From: Psilocybe azurescens
Lineage: Eukaryota; Basidiomycota; Agaricomycetes; Agaricales; Agrocybaceae
Direction: 5' to 3'
DNA length: 64,000 nucleotides
Assembly: GCA_023853785.1 (NCBI GenBank)
Contig: JAJIRX010000231.1
Location: 1-64,000 of the forward strand
Shown here piece by piece: positions 1 to 10,682 of the stretch. Under the pieces are notes generated by a model. That model did no database searches, was not told the origin of the DNA, and worked only from the letters and a program-made list of their open reading frames with translations. The translations under genes were made by a program, and so were the position numbers. Numbering within the stretch: the stretch's first letter is position 1; every line of letters begins with the position of its first letter.

Positions 1-135
1 TTTTAATTAAAATAAGGGAGGGGTAGGTTTTTAGTTCAGCGACAGTAAGTAAAGGTAAGCTAGAGGATAATGAGATTAAAGAGGTATTAGTAGAGTATCT
101 CCCCTTCTAAATAAAGGAGCGATAGTTAAATAAAA

Positions 136-222
136 CGGAAATTGTAGGATTCGAACCTACGGCTGATTTGATTCAGCATTCGTTTTCAAGACGAACTTAT
201 TAAACCACTCTAACAAATTTCC
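136..222 (-). tRNA. trnS(UGA): tRNA-Ser(UGA)
   Basis: Read on the minus strand it folds as a class II cloverleaf. The acceptor is GGAAATT/AATTTCC, the anticodon stem TTCGT/ACGAA with loop CTTGAAA (anticodon TGA), followed by a long variable arm and a T arm with loop TTCGAAT. It decodes UCN serine codons. Confidence 0.95.
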
Positions 223-993
223 TTAAACTTAATATAATAATAAATTAAATATTTAACATCCCCCTGCCGATTTAATCTTTTATCCATAATAATATAAAGT
301 AGACCTTAAAGGAGGGAAAAACTAAGCAAGATCATCGATTTATCGAGTCGCTAAGACGAGGTAAATTATAAAATTAATAATTAAAGGCTACCTTTAAATT
401 AAAAAAGATTAATTATCTTATAATACCCCCCAAGGAATCTATTGGACAAAATAAAGGGCTTAAATTAAATAAAAAGATAAATATTTTTATAATTTATAAT
501 CGTTAGTAATGACCCTTTACTTTTACAAATCTTGCTTATCTTAGCGAGCTTTGGACTTTAAAATAAAAGATTTATCTATCGCCTTAGCGAGTATTGTTTT
601 TAATTAAAAGTAAAATTAAGAGTCAGGTAAATAGGCTATTTAAAAAGAGGTGGTCCAGCCTATCCTAATTTTTATTTATATTTTTATTTAGATAAAAAAA
701 AAGTCCTCGCCTCCTTGGAGCAACAAATGTTGTTCCATTTATATTTTTATTTCTGTAGCTTTAGCTATATTTTGTAGCTGAGGCGAGGATATAAAAATAA
801 ATAAATATAAAAAGGGCGCAACAATAATATTTTTATTACAGTCTCGCTATTACGAGATAAACGGAGGGGTAGTTTGGTTTATTTTATTTCAAATAAAATA
901 AGATTATTTAAATAATTAGCTCCACTTTTAAATTAAATAAGTTTAAAAATAAGAATAAGTAATTAAAGTAAATTCTTTTTTTATATTTTATAC
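223..993. other. Intergenic spacer with dispersed palindromic repeats
   Basis: No gene is seen between trnS and the 3' end of cox3. The stretch is AT-rich and holds several GC-richer repeat units: TCGCCTTAGCGAG near 576, CTCGCCTCCTTGGAGC near 709, and a CTCGCTATTACGAGA unit near 843. An ATTGGACAA unit lies near 440. Confidence 0.7.
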
Positions 994-1878
994 TTAAGTA
1001 TTACCCCAAAAATATACAGCAACAAATAAGAATAACCACACAACATCCACAAAGTGCCAGTATAAAATACTAGATTCAAATCCGTTATGGTGTTTTGTTG
1101 TAAGATTATAATTAATTATTCTAAAGAATGCGACAGCAATAAATAAAGTACCTATTATAACATGGAATCCATGTAAACCAGTAGAAGCATAAAATGCTGA
1201 ACCATATACACCATCGGCCATAGTAAAACTAGCTTCAGAATATTCAAAATACTGTAAAGCAGTAAAAATTATAGCTAATATAATAGTTAAAAATACTCCA
1301 TTAATAGCTGCTTTTCTTTGACCAGCAATTAAAGCATGGTGACCATAAGTTATAAAGCTCCACTACTTAATAATAAAAAAGTATTAAGTAAAGGTATAGC
1401 AAAAGGATCTAAAGGTGTTATACCTAAAGGAGGCCAAGATCCTCCAATTTCAATAGCTGGAGATAAACTAGAATGAAAGAAAGCCCAAAAGACAGATAAG
1501 AAAGCAAATACTTCACTTACAATAAATAGTAAAACTCCTATCATTAATCCATTTTTACTTCTTTTGTATGATGCCCTAAATATGAACCTTCTACTACTAC
1601 ATCTTTAAACCATAAGATCATTCCTAATGTTGTTAAGATAAAACCTAAGCTTAAAATATAACCACCATTACTATAACCATGGAAATAAGATACAGCTCCA
1701 ACTGTTAAATTTAACAATGAAAAACTTAATAAGATAGGCCAAGGTGAAGGATCTACTAAATGAAAAGGAAAATATTGAAATTTAGTTTGCACTTGTTTTA
1801 CTTGAGTTTCTTGTAATGTTTCTCCCAAAATGTAAGAGTCCCTAACGGGATTGTATTAACTAATTTTGTAGTTCTCAT
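994..1878 (-). CDS. cox3: Cytochrome c oxidase subunit 3
   Basis: Complex IV subunit in the inner membrane. In order one reads the N-terminal [12 protein letters not shown], the central block [20 protein letters not shown] with FHSSLSP, and the C-terminal [16 protein letters not shown] and [14 protein letters not shown], all diagnostic of Cox3. The frame breaks at an A/T run at 1552-1556 (between KEVK and NGLMIG) and at 1354-1356 (after SSGA), each consistent with one missing base. A third slip in the T4 run near 1829 would join the frame to the only upstream ATG, at 1878; otherwise the start is a non-ATG codon near 1828. Corrected length would be about 295 residues, slightly above the usual ~270 because of the uncertain N-terminus. 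The breaks are probably sequencing errors. Confidence 0.93.
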
Positions 1879-2722
1879 TTTTTTAATTCTATTATACCTT
1901 TTCCTCCTACACTCGCTTAAGCGAGACTGCCCGCAGTCGTTTAGGACTGTTGCGCCCTCTTTATTTATTTTTTAATTTATAAATAAAGTATCCCTTACTT
2001 ATATTAACTCTTGTTTTCAACTATAGTCCATGAAAAATAAAATATAAATGAAGAAACGGAGCAAGGGAGGATCTAAGGACCTAAGGGGCAACCTTTATAG
2101 TAAAGATTAGTGGAAAGGTTTTTGAATTCTTTTTAAATATTCATCTATTATAAACGTAAACACGCTAACTATGATTACTTTAATTTAATTAAAGGAAATA
2201 TATTTAATTATCCAATATATTTCCTCGTTTACGACTTATTATTATATAAAATATACCCCTTGAAAGGAATTATTACAAATAAAGAGAGTATTAATAATAA
2301 AGAGTCGCCTAAGGGAGAAATAAATTTAAATTTATTAAATATAACCTTTTCCTTAGATTGGAGAGCTTTTTGATTATTATCTCTTACCAAATTCTAGCTT
2401 TTGCAACTTAGGTTGGGATCTAGCCTTTGCCAAAACTTAATGTATTTGTTTTATAAATAAATGTACCAGCCCTCTTGTTTATTTAAAATTTTTTATATCC
2501 TCGTCTCCAATAACCCACTCGCTTAGGCGATTGATTTAACCTAAGTAATATTTTCAAGTATCGCAAGCAAGAGATAGGAGAAAGCAAAGTTAGAGAGTAA
2601 GGGTAAATAAAGGATAAGTAAAATCTTTTATTGGATAATCCCTTTACTTCTATTTTTAGATTAAATTAAAATATAGTTTTTATTTTTTTTTTTGGGGGGT
2701 ATTTATCGGTAGTTATTATAGA
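1879..2722. other. Intergenic spacer
   Basis: No gene recognised. It contains repeat units (CTCGCTTAAGCGAG near 1912, TTGTTTTCAACTATAG near 2010, CTCGCTTAGGCGA near 2518) and A/T-rich filler. Confidence 0.65.
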
Positions 2723-3009
2723 TTAATTACTACTTTTTTTAATTTGATTGTGTATCTCAATATAATCTTGTAGATTATAGTATAGGTCTGTCTGCATTTG
2801 GATACTGTACAAAACATTATAAATTAGAGTTAAACTAATAAGAGTAAACAATACATAGGAAAAAATGTTCCCCATTTAAAATTATGACTATAATATAGTT
2901 TAAAACTAATACTAATACTAATAAAAAATAAGATTAAAATGAAAGCGTTAAGTCCCAATTGGAATCTAATTAATTCCTCTAAAGGTGTAAATATAGGTGT
3001 TTTTGTCAT
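2723..3009 (-). CDS. Hypothetical two-TM membrane protein, one frameshift
   Basis: An ATG at 3009 opens MTKTPIFTPLEELIRFQLGL, then a hydrophobic segment (about residues 20-38), a short loop (KLYYSHNFKWG) and a second hydrophobic segment (about 45-67). The frame stops at a TAA after CLLLLV. One extra T in that GTTTAA context opens it to LTLIYNVLYSIQMQ and a hydrophilic tail ending in KKSSN, about 95 residues. The one-base slip matches those in the known genes nearby. It lies between cox3 and atp6 on the same strand. The start weakly recalls the N-terminus of Atp6 (SPLSQFE...), but I do not recognise the family. It resembles the ORF at 59383 in layout: TPL motif, TM, basic loop, TM. Confidence 0.45.
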
Positions 3010-3460
3010 TTTGTTTTACTTTGTCCTAGGATTGTTTACCCTTTTAATTGAATTCTTTAATATTTATCCAGCTAATCCCTCCCTTAGGATAGGATCCGTT
3101 ATAATCCATTAGTCTAAACAAGGGTGTTATTTATAAAAAGATTTATATTTTTGTTTAGTTTTGAATACTCTCGCTTAGGCGACAATTGTAAGAGGAGGCC
3201 TCTTTCCTTTTTATATAAAAATAAAATAGGACAGATAGATAAAAACGGAAAGATTTTAAAACAAAAATATAAATAAACCCTTAGCCCTAGGGTACGTATT
3301 TTGTTTTTGTCCAATGGATTGTTTTTTGTTTTTATTTTAGTCGAATGGATTGTTTGTTGTTTTTTTGTTTAATTTTTAACGAAAATGTTTAAAGTACTTG
3401 CGTAGAAACACTATTTTTAATAAGCTAATTGAAAGGTGCATATTTTAATAATATTACAAA
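3010..3460. other. Intergenic spacer with paired CAATGGATTG units
   Basis: No gene supported. Near 3310-3355 the unit TCCAATGGATTG occurs twice, the second with a GAATGGATTG variant, embedded in T-rich DNA. A short open frame at 3114-3314 has no recognisable features. Confidence 0.6.
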
Positions 3461-4226
3461 TTAATGTAATTCTATAGCATCTCTTAAATAAGAACAAACT
3501 AATAATGTAAACACAAAGGCTTGGATTAAAGAAACTGCTAATTCTAATCCAATTAAAGCTAAGAAAATAGCAAAAGGAATTAAAGTTATAATAGCAACAA
3601 TAATGTTAGCTGTAAATAATTTAAATAAATAAGTAGATAAAATTTTCAATAAAGTATGTCCGGCCACGATGTTAGCAAAAGTCTCACTCCTAAAGACACA
3701 GCTCTAGCTAAATAAGAAATTAATTCAATTAAAACTAATAAAGGTACTAAAAATAAAGGAGTACCTGAAGGTATAAAGAAAGAAAAAATTTTATACCATG
3801 TATTGATAAAGCTAATATTGTAACACCTATAAAAATTGTTACACTTAATCCTAATGCTACTACTCCACTGGCTGTTACGGCAAATGAATAAGGAACATTT
3901 GATATTAAATTACCTATTAATATAAAGAAAAATAATGAATATATAAAAGGAATATATTTTTCACTATTACTTCCAATTTGTTCTCTTACCATAGTACTTA
4001 AACTAGCATAAGAAGATTCTAAAGAAATTGACCAGTTATTAGGGATTAATTTAGAATCATTATTACCATTTATATGTAATCCTAAGATAATTACTAATAT
4101 GAATATAGTATATAAAGCTAAATTTGTTAAATTAATATGTAAATATCCTAAAACAGGAGCTGTAAAACCTAATAAGTTTACTACTTCAAATTGACTTAGA
4201 GGCGATAAGATAAAAATATTTGCCAT
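3461..4226 (-). CDS. atp6: ATP synthase F0 subunit a (subunit 6)
   Basis: Proton-channel subunit of complex V in the inner membrane. It begins MANIFILSPLSQFEVVNLLG at 4226 and ends LLVCSYLRDAIELH. The conserved SLGVRLFANIVAGHTLL segment carries the essential arginine of the family. Two one-base deletions break the frame, in the A6 run 3783-3788 (after HGIKFF) and the A4 run 3677-3680 (within RLFANIVAGH). Corrected length is about 255 residues, normal for the family. Both breaks sit in homopolymers and are likely assembly errors. Confidence 0.95.
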
Positions 4227-4312
4227 TTAATCCTTTTACTAAAGTAACCCTCGGCTTATTTTAAAGCAAAGGGTATGTTACTTTTGTCTCATTGACGAAA
4301 AAGTCTTGATTA

Positions 4313-4315
<3 letters not shown>

Positions 4316-4361
<46 letters not shown>
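4316..4361. repeat. (TTA)n microsatellite
   Basis: About 15 tandem TTA/ATT triplets just upstream of trnK in its transcription sense. Simple-sequence expansion; no function visible. Confidence 0.95.
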
Positions 4362-4362
<1 letters not shown>

Positions 4363-4416
4363 TTATTATATTTATTTTAGTTATAATTATCGAGTTATTA
4401 TTGTTACCAGCTTATT

Positions 4417-4487
4417 AGAAGCACTTGGAATTGAACCAAAACTTTCCCCTTAAAAGGGGGACACTCTACCATACGAGTTCTGCTTCC
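4417..4487 (-). tRNA. trnK(UUU): tRNA-Lys(UUU)
   Basis: Minus-strand cloverleaf with acceptor GGAAGCA/TGCTTCT, anticodon stem TCCCC/GGGGA with loop CTTTTAA (anticodon TTT), and a T arm TTGG-TTCAATT-CCAA. Confidence 0.95.
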
Positions 4488-5146
4488 TTTTATAAATTAA
4501 AACTTAAATTATATAGTCAATATTATTAACTTACCCTTTGCTTATACTAACAAGCCTCTCCTCTTAAGTACATTATAACTTTGCTTTCTCCTATCTCTAG
4601 CGAGACTGTTGTTTTCAACTAAGAAGAATGGTGCCCTCTTACCTTTGCTCGCTTAAGCGAGGGCCCTTATTTCCTACCTCTTTTTAATCTTATAAATATA
4701 AAATTTAATTAAAATAATAATAAATTGTTGCTTTCAACTACAGTCCTCTTTTATTTATATTTTTATATCCTCGTCTCCAATAACCCACTCGCTTAGGCGA
4801 TTGATTTAACCTAAGTAATATTTTCAAGTATCGCTATTGCGAGATAAACGAAGTCGCTAAGGCGAGCTATAAATAATAAAGGTTTAAAAGAAAAGATTTA
4901 TCTTTTCTTTTAATTATAATTAACATTTCTACGGAGAATAAGGCGACCTGATTTGCGGGAGTAGAAATAAAATATCAAATCCTCGCCTTAGCGAGAGTAA
5001 GTTATCGCCTCTCTGCTAAAGCTGTTGTTTTCAACAAGGCGAGAAGAAAAGAGTAGGTTAATCCTACGGAGAGTTTAGAGTTTAACTTTATTTTTAACTG
5101 CATAAGTTTGATTACCAAAATAAAAAAATAAATTAATTGTTTAGTA
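4488..5146. other. Intergenic spacer rich in palindromic repeats
   Basis: No gene. Contains TGTTGTTTTCAACTA near 4609, TTGTTGCTTTCAACTACAG near 4723, CTCGCTTAGGCGA near 4789, CTATTGCGAGA near 4842, and CTGTTGTTTTCAACAAGGCG near 5021. Confidence 0.65.
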
Positions 5147-5217
5147 GTCCTCTTCCGGATTCGAACCAGAATAAACACTTTAGAAGAATGTGATTCTAAC
5201 CATTGAATTAAGAGAAC
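5147..5217 (-). tRNA. trnR(UCU): tRNA-Arg(UCU)
   Basis: Minus-strand cloverleaf with acceptor GTTCTCT/AGAGGAC, anticodon stem ACATT/AGTGT with loop CTTCTAA (anticodon TCT), and a CCGGATTCGAACC-type T arm. Confidence 0.94.
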
Positions 5218-5480
5218 TTTATAAAAATTATTAATACTTTGCCTCGCTCGCTTAGGCGAGCGATACTCCTTTATTTTTTTATTTTTAAAATTTTCTATTA
5301 TTTATAAAATTTTACCCACTCCTATTATTTTCTCGCTAATAGACCCATTTTTAAAAATTTTTTTTACTTTTAAAGAGGCAATAGTTGAATAAGTTATAAA
5401 TAATATTATACAAATTATATAATAAAAGCTATTATAAAACTCCTATGGGGGGGTAAGTTATATATTATTAAAATTAATAG

Positions 5481-5500
5481 TAGCTCGCTTAAGCGAGCTA
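5481..5500. repeat. Perfect 20-bp palindrome of the CGCTTAAGCG family
   Basis: TAGCTCGCTTAAGCGAGCTA is self-complementary over its whole length and lies 7 bases past the nad3 stop. It is one of dozens of copies of this core in the window and could form a hairpin in the nad2-nad3 transcript tail. Confidence 0.9.
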
Positions 5501-5507
5501 GAGAATA

Positions 5508-5879
5508 TTAAGATTTTGATGTATTATTAATATTAGTTAAAGCTATAGCCCCAGAACCTATTTCTAATACAAATCCAATAGTTAAAATAATAAAGAATAT
5601 TATACCAATAGTAAATCCAAAAATAGAAACTTGATATAAAGAAACAGCTAAAGGGAATAGTAATAATATTTCCAGATCAAAAATTAAAAATAATAAAGCA
5701 ACAATCATAAAATGGATTTGGAAAGTCGATCTAGTTTGTCCGAAAATAGGTGTGAATCCACATTCATAAGCTGAAACTTTAGCTTCATCTGGTTTATGTT
5801 TAGCCAATAAAACATTTAAAGCTAATAAAACAGCAGCTAAAAAAGGAACAAAAATAAAAATAAAAATTAAGTTATTCAT
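5508..5879 (-). CDS. nad3: NADH dehydrogenase subunit 3
   Basis: Complex I membrane subunit, 123 residues, frame intact. It shows the family blocks KVSAYECGFTPIF and HFMIVALLFLIFDLEILLLF (loop cysteine and acidic helix). The ATG at 5879 overlaps the nad2 stop by one base (TAATG), the usual arrangement in fungi, so the two genes are probably co-transcribed. Its 5' part is duplicated in inverted orientation at 48842-49114. Confidence 0.97.
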   Translation of the reverse strand: MNNLIFIFIFVPFLAAVLLALNVLLAKHKPDEAKVSAYECGFTPIFGQTRSTFQIHFMIVALLFLIFDLEILLLFPLAVSLYQVSIFGFTIGIIFFIILTIGFVLEIGSGAIALTNINNTSKS

Positions 5880-6164
5880 TAAATATAAAATATAGATAAA
5901 GCTAGTAACTGTGTACTATTTAAGATTATTGAGGGTTTTATAAAGAATAATAGAATAAATAAAGTTAAAGTTGAAATAATAAAACTATGAAAATTAGTTA
6001 ATTTAATTTCTACTTCGCCTCCAATGGAGTTCCCTTTAATATTGTCTCCTAGATTTTGGCGAGATCCTATATAAGAGGGAGACAAGTCGTCTCCTACGGA
6101 GCCTGAAAGAGGTGATACTTCGGATGGATAAGTAAATAATAATTTAATAATTTTTAAATAATAT
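5607..6164 (-). repeat. 558-bp inverted duplication, copy 1 (nad2 3' end + nad3 5' part)
   Basis: This segment inside functional nad2/nad3 recurs on the plus strand at 48557-49114. The two copies agree everywhere I compared them, including the palindromic-repeat insert in nad2. Such a pair of near-identical inverted repeats could recombine and flip the roughly 42-kb region between them. Confidence 0.93.
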
Positions 6165-7752
6165 GAAGCAGAAATAACACTAACTAAAATAGCTATAATA
6201 GAGATAAAAAATAACCATTTTGTAAAGATGAGTATAAAACAAATTGTTTTGAAAAAACCAATTAATGGAGGTATACCAGCCATAGAAAACAGAGAAATAC
6301 CTAAGCTTAAACTTAATAACTTATTAGAAAAAATAAACCTTTAAATTCTAAAATATAGGTTAAATCTCTTATATTAAAATTATTAATTTTCTCCGTAGGT
6401 TCATTATTTAAATTTAAATAAGATAAAGCTAATATTATAAGAAAAATATTTAAATTAGTAATAGTATATTGTATTATATAAAATATAAATGAATCTATAG
6501 ATTGTTCAGTATTTATAGCTAAAGCTAATAATAAAAAACCTATATGGCTAATAGTACTATAAGCTAATAATCTTTTACTTTAGTCTGAGCTAATCCTAAT
6601 ATACTACCAATAATTAAAGATAATAAACTACTTATTAATAATAAATTTTTAGTACGGGTAAACCTATTAAGTCAGTACTAAATTTTATTACAAAACCATT
6701 AGTCGTATCCAAAGGAGAGCTATTTATATATGAAGAGATACTTAGACTATCTAAAGTATTTAGATATCCAGCTTGACTGATTATTGTACTTTCTCCTATT
6801 GTTCCTCCTATAATTCCTATATTATTTTGTATTTCTAATAATAGTATTAATATAGCTATTTTAGGTATTATTGTTAACCAAGTTGTTACTATTGTTGGGG
6901 TTCCATCATATACATCTGGAGACCAATTATGTAAGGGAGCTGCAGCTATTTTAAATAAAAAACCTACAAAGATTAAAATTAATCCTAAACTTAAACCTTC
7001 TGTTATAGATGATTGATTTATATCAGAAATACTATTTATTATATATAAAGATTCTAAATTAGTTATACCACTATATGAATATACTATACCACATCCTAAT
7101 AGTATTATACAAGAGGATAAACCACCTAATAAAAAATATTTTAATCCTGCAGCTGTTGAACTCTCAGAATCTCTATATAATGTAGATAAAATATATAAAC
7201 TAAAAGATTGTAATTCTATACTTAAATAGATTGATATTAAATCATAACTACTAATTAAAAAAGAAGAACCTAATAAACAAAATAAAACTATTAAAGAATA
7301 ATCTGTACCCCATTCGGGTATAGTTTTATTTTCACATTTAACTACCCCCTCTCCCTTACGAAGGGACAAACCTAGATTGGTATTGGCTGTTGAATTAAGA
7401 GGCTGACTTTCCCCTACTCGCCAAAGGCGAGATTGCGAAAGCACTTTCTCGCCTAAGCGAGAGGTATGAATTGATATTGATGGAATTTGAGGCCAACCTA
7501 TTAAAATTAAACCTCCTATTATAAAAATAAAGAATTCTAATACTTGAGTTATTTGAGTTATATGAAAAAACCACTATATATACCTAAACCGGAACCTATT
7601 GATTCTAAATTTATACTATTTAGTATTAATAGACTAGTATAAAAAAATACGATAGAAGTGATTCTTGTAAAATGTACACTGGGGATATGGGAGCTTAAAA
7701 CAGGTAGAGCCTTAGCTACTATTAATGTTAATATTGAAATAAAGATCATCAT
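5879..7752 (-). CDS. nad2: NADH dehydrogenase subunit 2
   Basis: Complex I proton-pumping subunit. It opens MMIFISILTLIVAKALPVLS at 7752. Later blocks are LESIGSGLGIYSG, AAAPLHNWSPDVYDG-TPT (quinone/ion-channel helix region) and FSMAGIPPLIGFF. Four one-base deletions break it: A6 run 7565-7570, T run near 6645-6649, T4 6573-6576, and A6 6328-6333. Corrected length is about 625 residues, longer than usual (roughly 500-580) because of two in-frame insertions. One near 7320-7450 encodes segments with RLGEKVLSQSRLWRVGESQ and SLRKGEG; the other, near 6010-6120, encodes SPLSGSVGDDLSPSYIGSRQ and NSIGGE. Both inserts match the GC-rich dispersed repeats. Confidence 0.95.
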
Positions 7753-8239
7753 TTATTCTAGCTTTTTTTACACTCCCAGCTTTAGCAGGGATACCTCGCT
7801 TAGGCGACAAACTTATTTGACTATTAATTTGACTAAAGCTTACCTATGTACCTTATTAAATTTGTGCTTTTACTATTACACTCGTTAAAAGACCCCTACC
7901 TCCCTTAGCGAAAACGAATAAAATATCGCTTAAGCGAGGGTGGTTCCTATAAGAACTGGGGTAAATAGATTAATAGCGTTTAGTAGCCAAAAGAAGGGGG
8001 AGCTCCTAAGGGGAAAAATTAAAACAATCCTACTAGAAAAATAAAACTTCCCTTGCTTCTGTAGCTCCTTTGGACAGCTACAGTAAGCTGTTGGTTTCAA
8101 GCGACAGAAGAATAAAGTAAGGAAGTCTTCCTGCCCTGCCAAAGGCTGGGCTGGGCTAGAGAAATTGTTATTCATAATTATCTTTAAGGTAAATTTGTTT
8201 CTATTAGAATTGTTTAATAGTAAAACTAACGGTTTACTT
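7753..8239. other. Intergenic spacer upstream of nad2
   Basis: No gene supported. Repeat units include CCAGCTTTAGCAGGGA near 7778, CTCGCTTAGGCGAC near 7797, TCGCTTAAGCGAGGG near 7926, and AGCTGTTGGTTTCAAGCGACAG near 8088. Two open frames across it are made largely of repeat sequence. Confidence 0.6.
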
Positions 8240-8310
8240 GATCCTTATCAGAATTGAACTGATATTTATTCCTTGAAGGGGAATTGTACTTACCATTATA
8301 CGAAAAGACC
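8240..8310 (-). tRNA. trnE(UUC): tRNA-Glu(UUC)
   Basis: Minus-strand cloverleaf with anticodon stem ATTCC/GGAAT, loop CCTTCAA (anticodon TTC) and T arm ATCAG-TTCAATT-CTGAT. Position 33 reads C rather than the almost universal T, which may be a base error next to the C run. Confidence 0.88.
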
Positions 8311-8427
8311 ATAATTTTAATTAATACTTATCTTAATAATTACTTACTTATATTTTAAAACTTAGCCTACCTTAAAAAAAGTTATTTATTAAAATAAAAA
8401 AAAACAAAATTAGAATAAATTAAATTA

Positions 8428-8496
8428 GCGAAATAAGAACTCGAATCTTAAATGACAGCTCATGAGACTGTAGTGTTACCAATTACACTATCTCGC
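8428..8496 (-). tRNA. trnM(CAU): tRNA-Met(CAU), copy 1
   Basis: Minus-strand cloverleaf with acceptor GCGAGAT/ATTTCGC, anticodon stem ACAGT/GCTGT and loop CTCATGA (anticodon CAT). One of three CAU tRNAs in the window; I cannot tell initiator, elongator or Ile(lysidine) identity from sequence alone. Confidence 0.92.
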
Positions 8497-9238
8497 TTTA
8501 TTTAATTATTTTTTAAGATAGACTCGCCTTAGCGACTTATGTTTTATTTATGTACTCCTTCGAAGGACTTTTATTATCTCTTGCCTAGCTCTTAAAATAA
8601 AAAAAGATTTTTAATTATTTAGGCTATTAAAAAGTCTAACCTAAGGGTGGGGCTTTCCCCATTCGGTAATTAGGGGAGTATAAAAATATAAAAGTTAAAG
8701 ATAATCAAAGGTACGGGTATAAGCGAAAATAAAAATAATAAAGGCAGATACAAAGGTAGGTATAAAAATTAAATCTCCAATATTTAATTTCTCGCTAAGG
8801 TGAGGGCCCTTTCGGAAAAAATAACATTAAGGTACCCTACTTTTATTTTTTTTTACTTTTTACTTTTAAGTTTTTTATTTTTTTTTTAACTTTTTCTTTT
8901 ATTTTTGGTTTTTAAAAAAAATTTTTTTTTATTAATTTACTTTTAATAAAATCTTCCACTAATGACAAGGTGGGGGGGTGGTCGGTAACCCGAAAGGTTC
9001 GCAGATGTTAATTAAATTAAATTTTATGATGGGAGGCTCCTTCAGAGGGTTGGGCAAGAGTTAATATAAAAAAAGTAAAAGATTTCATTATCTTATATTT
9101 ATTTTTAAATTAAATAACTATATAAAAAACCTTTTCACTTTAAAAAGGAGGGGGGGGGTCGCCTAAGCAAAAAATTAATAATAATTAAAAGAAAAATTAC
9201 AATTAAAAAAAAATTAACTTTAGACTTATGCAATATTA
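8497..9238. other. Intergenic spacer
   Basis: No gene seen. Long A and T runs at 8840-8940 and a G run near 9146-9156, with a few TCGCTAAGGTGAGG-like repeat copies. Confidence 0.6.
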
Positions 9239-9309
9239 GAGTTAAGTAGGAATTGAACCTAAACAATAGACTTTGCAGGTCTACAACAGAACCACCTGTA
9301 AACTTAACC
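9239..9309 (-). tRNA. trnC(GCA): tRNA-Cys(GCA)
   Basis: Minus-strand cloverleaf with acceptor GGTTAAG/CTTAACT, anticodon stem TAGAC/GTCTA, loop CTGCAAA (anticodon GCA) and T arm TTAGG-TTCAATT-CCTAC. Confidence 0.93.
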
Positions 9310-9676
9310 CTTAAAAAGTGTTACTACCCTTTTATTTATATTTTAAATAAACTATCTAAAGGGGACTGGGCAAGAGGTAAAAAATGTTTCATACCTTTTA
9401 ATTAATTTTATTTTTAATTTTTATAATAAACTTTTTAATAGTAAATAAAAAAAGTAAATGTCCTCGCCTTAGCGACTTTCCATTTTATACCCATATCTCT
9501 CCTTAGTATAGGGGGGTGATAAAGCTGGGGTCTAAACGAGTCAAATTTTGCGGTGGATTCTCAAAATACTTTCTTATTATCGCCTAAGCGAGTAGTTATA
9601 CTAAAAGAGCTAACATTATAAATTAAATAAGTGAGGAGTGCTAAAGTAGTCGTTTACGACTGTAAATTAAAAAGTT
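9310..9676. other. Intergenic spacer
   Basis: No gene. Contains CCTCGCCTTAGCGAC near 9462 and ATCGCCTAAGCGAG near 9579, and a short poly-G tract near 9510. Confidence 0.6.
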
Positions 9677-9747
9677 GGAGAAAGATAGATTCGAACTATC
9701 ATAATTATATTGCAAATATAACCGATTAACCATTATCAGATTTCCCC
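9677..9747 (-). tRNA. trnA(UGC): tRNA-Ala(UGC)
   Basis: Minus-strand cloverleaf with acceptor GGGGAAA/TTTCTCC, anticodon stem TTATA/TATAA, loop TTTGCAA (anticodon TGC) and T arm GATAG-TTCGAAT-CTATC. Confidence 0.95.
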
Positions 9748-10682
9748 TTAAAGTTTTATTAACTTATATTTCTCCCTTGCTCTCCTCCGTTTATATATTG
9801 ATCCTTGCTCCAACCCCTCCCCCCCCCCTAGCTTATAAGGTTCCTTAGGTAGAGGATTTAAAACAAAAAGATTTATCTTTTTGTTTTATTTATTTACTCG
9901 CAAGGGTAAGAGTTTATTAAAAAAGTATAAGAATTAGGGTAGGATTTATCTATCGCCTAAGCGAGTATTGTTTTTTAAGCTTTATTAATTAGTATTACTT
10001 AATATATCTTCTTGTTCTATATTATTTATTAAAAAAAAACAAAATGGAGTCGCTCCAAGGAGGCGAGGATAATAAAAAAACGCACCATCCTAGGGGATGG
10101 CAATAAATATCAATCCTACGAACAAAAAATAAATTACTTATTTAATTTTACAATACCTCTTTTAAAGTACTTTTATCCTTTTATATTATATCGCTAAAGC
10201 GACCCATTTATTTTGAACAAATGTAGCTGTCCTCCGTTTATTTTTTTTTTATAAATGTAGCTGCCCTCCGGACCTACTGCTTACTTTTGCTAAAGTAACA
10301 ATCCTATTTTTTTTTTATTTTTATTTATAAATAAAATTGGAGTATTTAGTTATAAAATATATCTTCGCCTACTTGGAGCGACTTATCCGTTAGGTGCTCC
10401 GTTTATCTCGAAATAGCGATACTGTAGTTGAAAACAACAGCCCTAGGAGAACGGAGTCGCTAAGGAGAAGAATAAATAAGTTAACCCAAAATTAATTTAT
10501 TCCATTCAGTCGCTAAGCGAAAGGTATAAGGAAAGGGCTCTCGCTTAGCGAGATAAGAAAGGAAAATTGCCTGACCGTTCTTCAGCTACTCGCCTTAGCG
10601 AGTAAGTAACAGTTTAATTTTACCCGTGAGTCAAATTATTCCCCTTAATTTAGTAATTAAGGCTAGGGGGGGTAAAGGTTAA
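9748..10682. other. Intergenic spacer with dispersed repeats
   Basis: No gene seen. Repeats include ATCGCCTAAGCGAGTATTG near 9952, AGTCGCTCCAAGGAGGCGAG near 10048, GTAGTTGAAAACAACAG near 10423, and an ATAGCGATACTG unit. A G7 tract (10666-10672) sits 11 nt past the nad6 stop in the nad6 sense. Confidence 0.6.

Noticed and set aside
994..1878. cox3, atp6 and nad2 as true pseudogenes or programmed-frameshift genes
   Set aside because: Breaks are all single-base deletions in homopolymers, these are the only copies seen, and the sequences either side are perfectly conserved; error is the simpler explanation.
3114..3314. Minus-strand open frame of 66 codons
   Set aside because: Composition is that of the A/T-rich spacer with a repeat unit; no conserved motif.
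7658..7888. Plus-strand open frame of 76 codons
   Set aside because: It is antisense to the nad2 start and runs into repeat sequence; no features of a real protein.
7930..8175. Minus-strand open frame of 81 codons
   Set aside because: Built mostly from dispersed repeat units; no hydrophobic or domain pattern and no homologue recognised.
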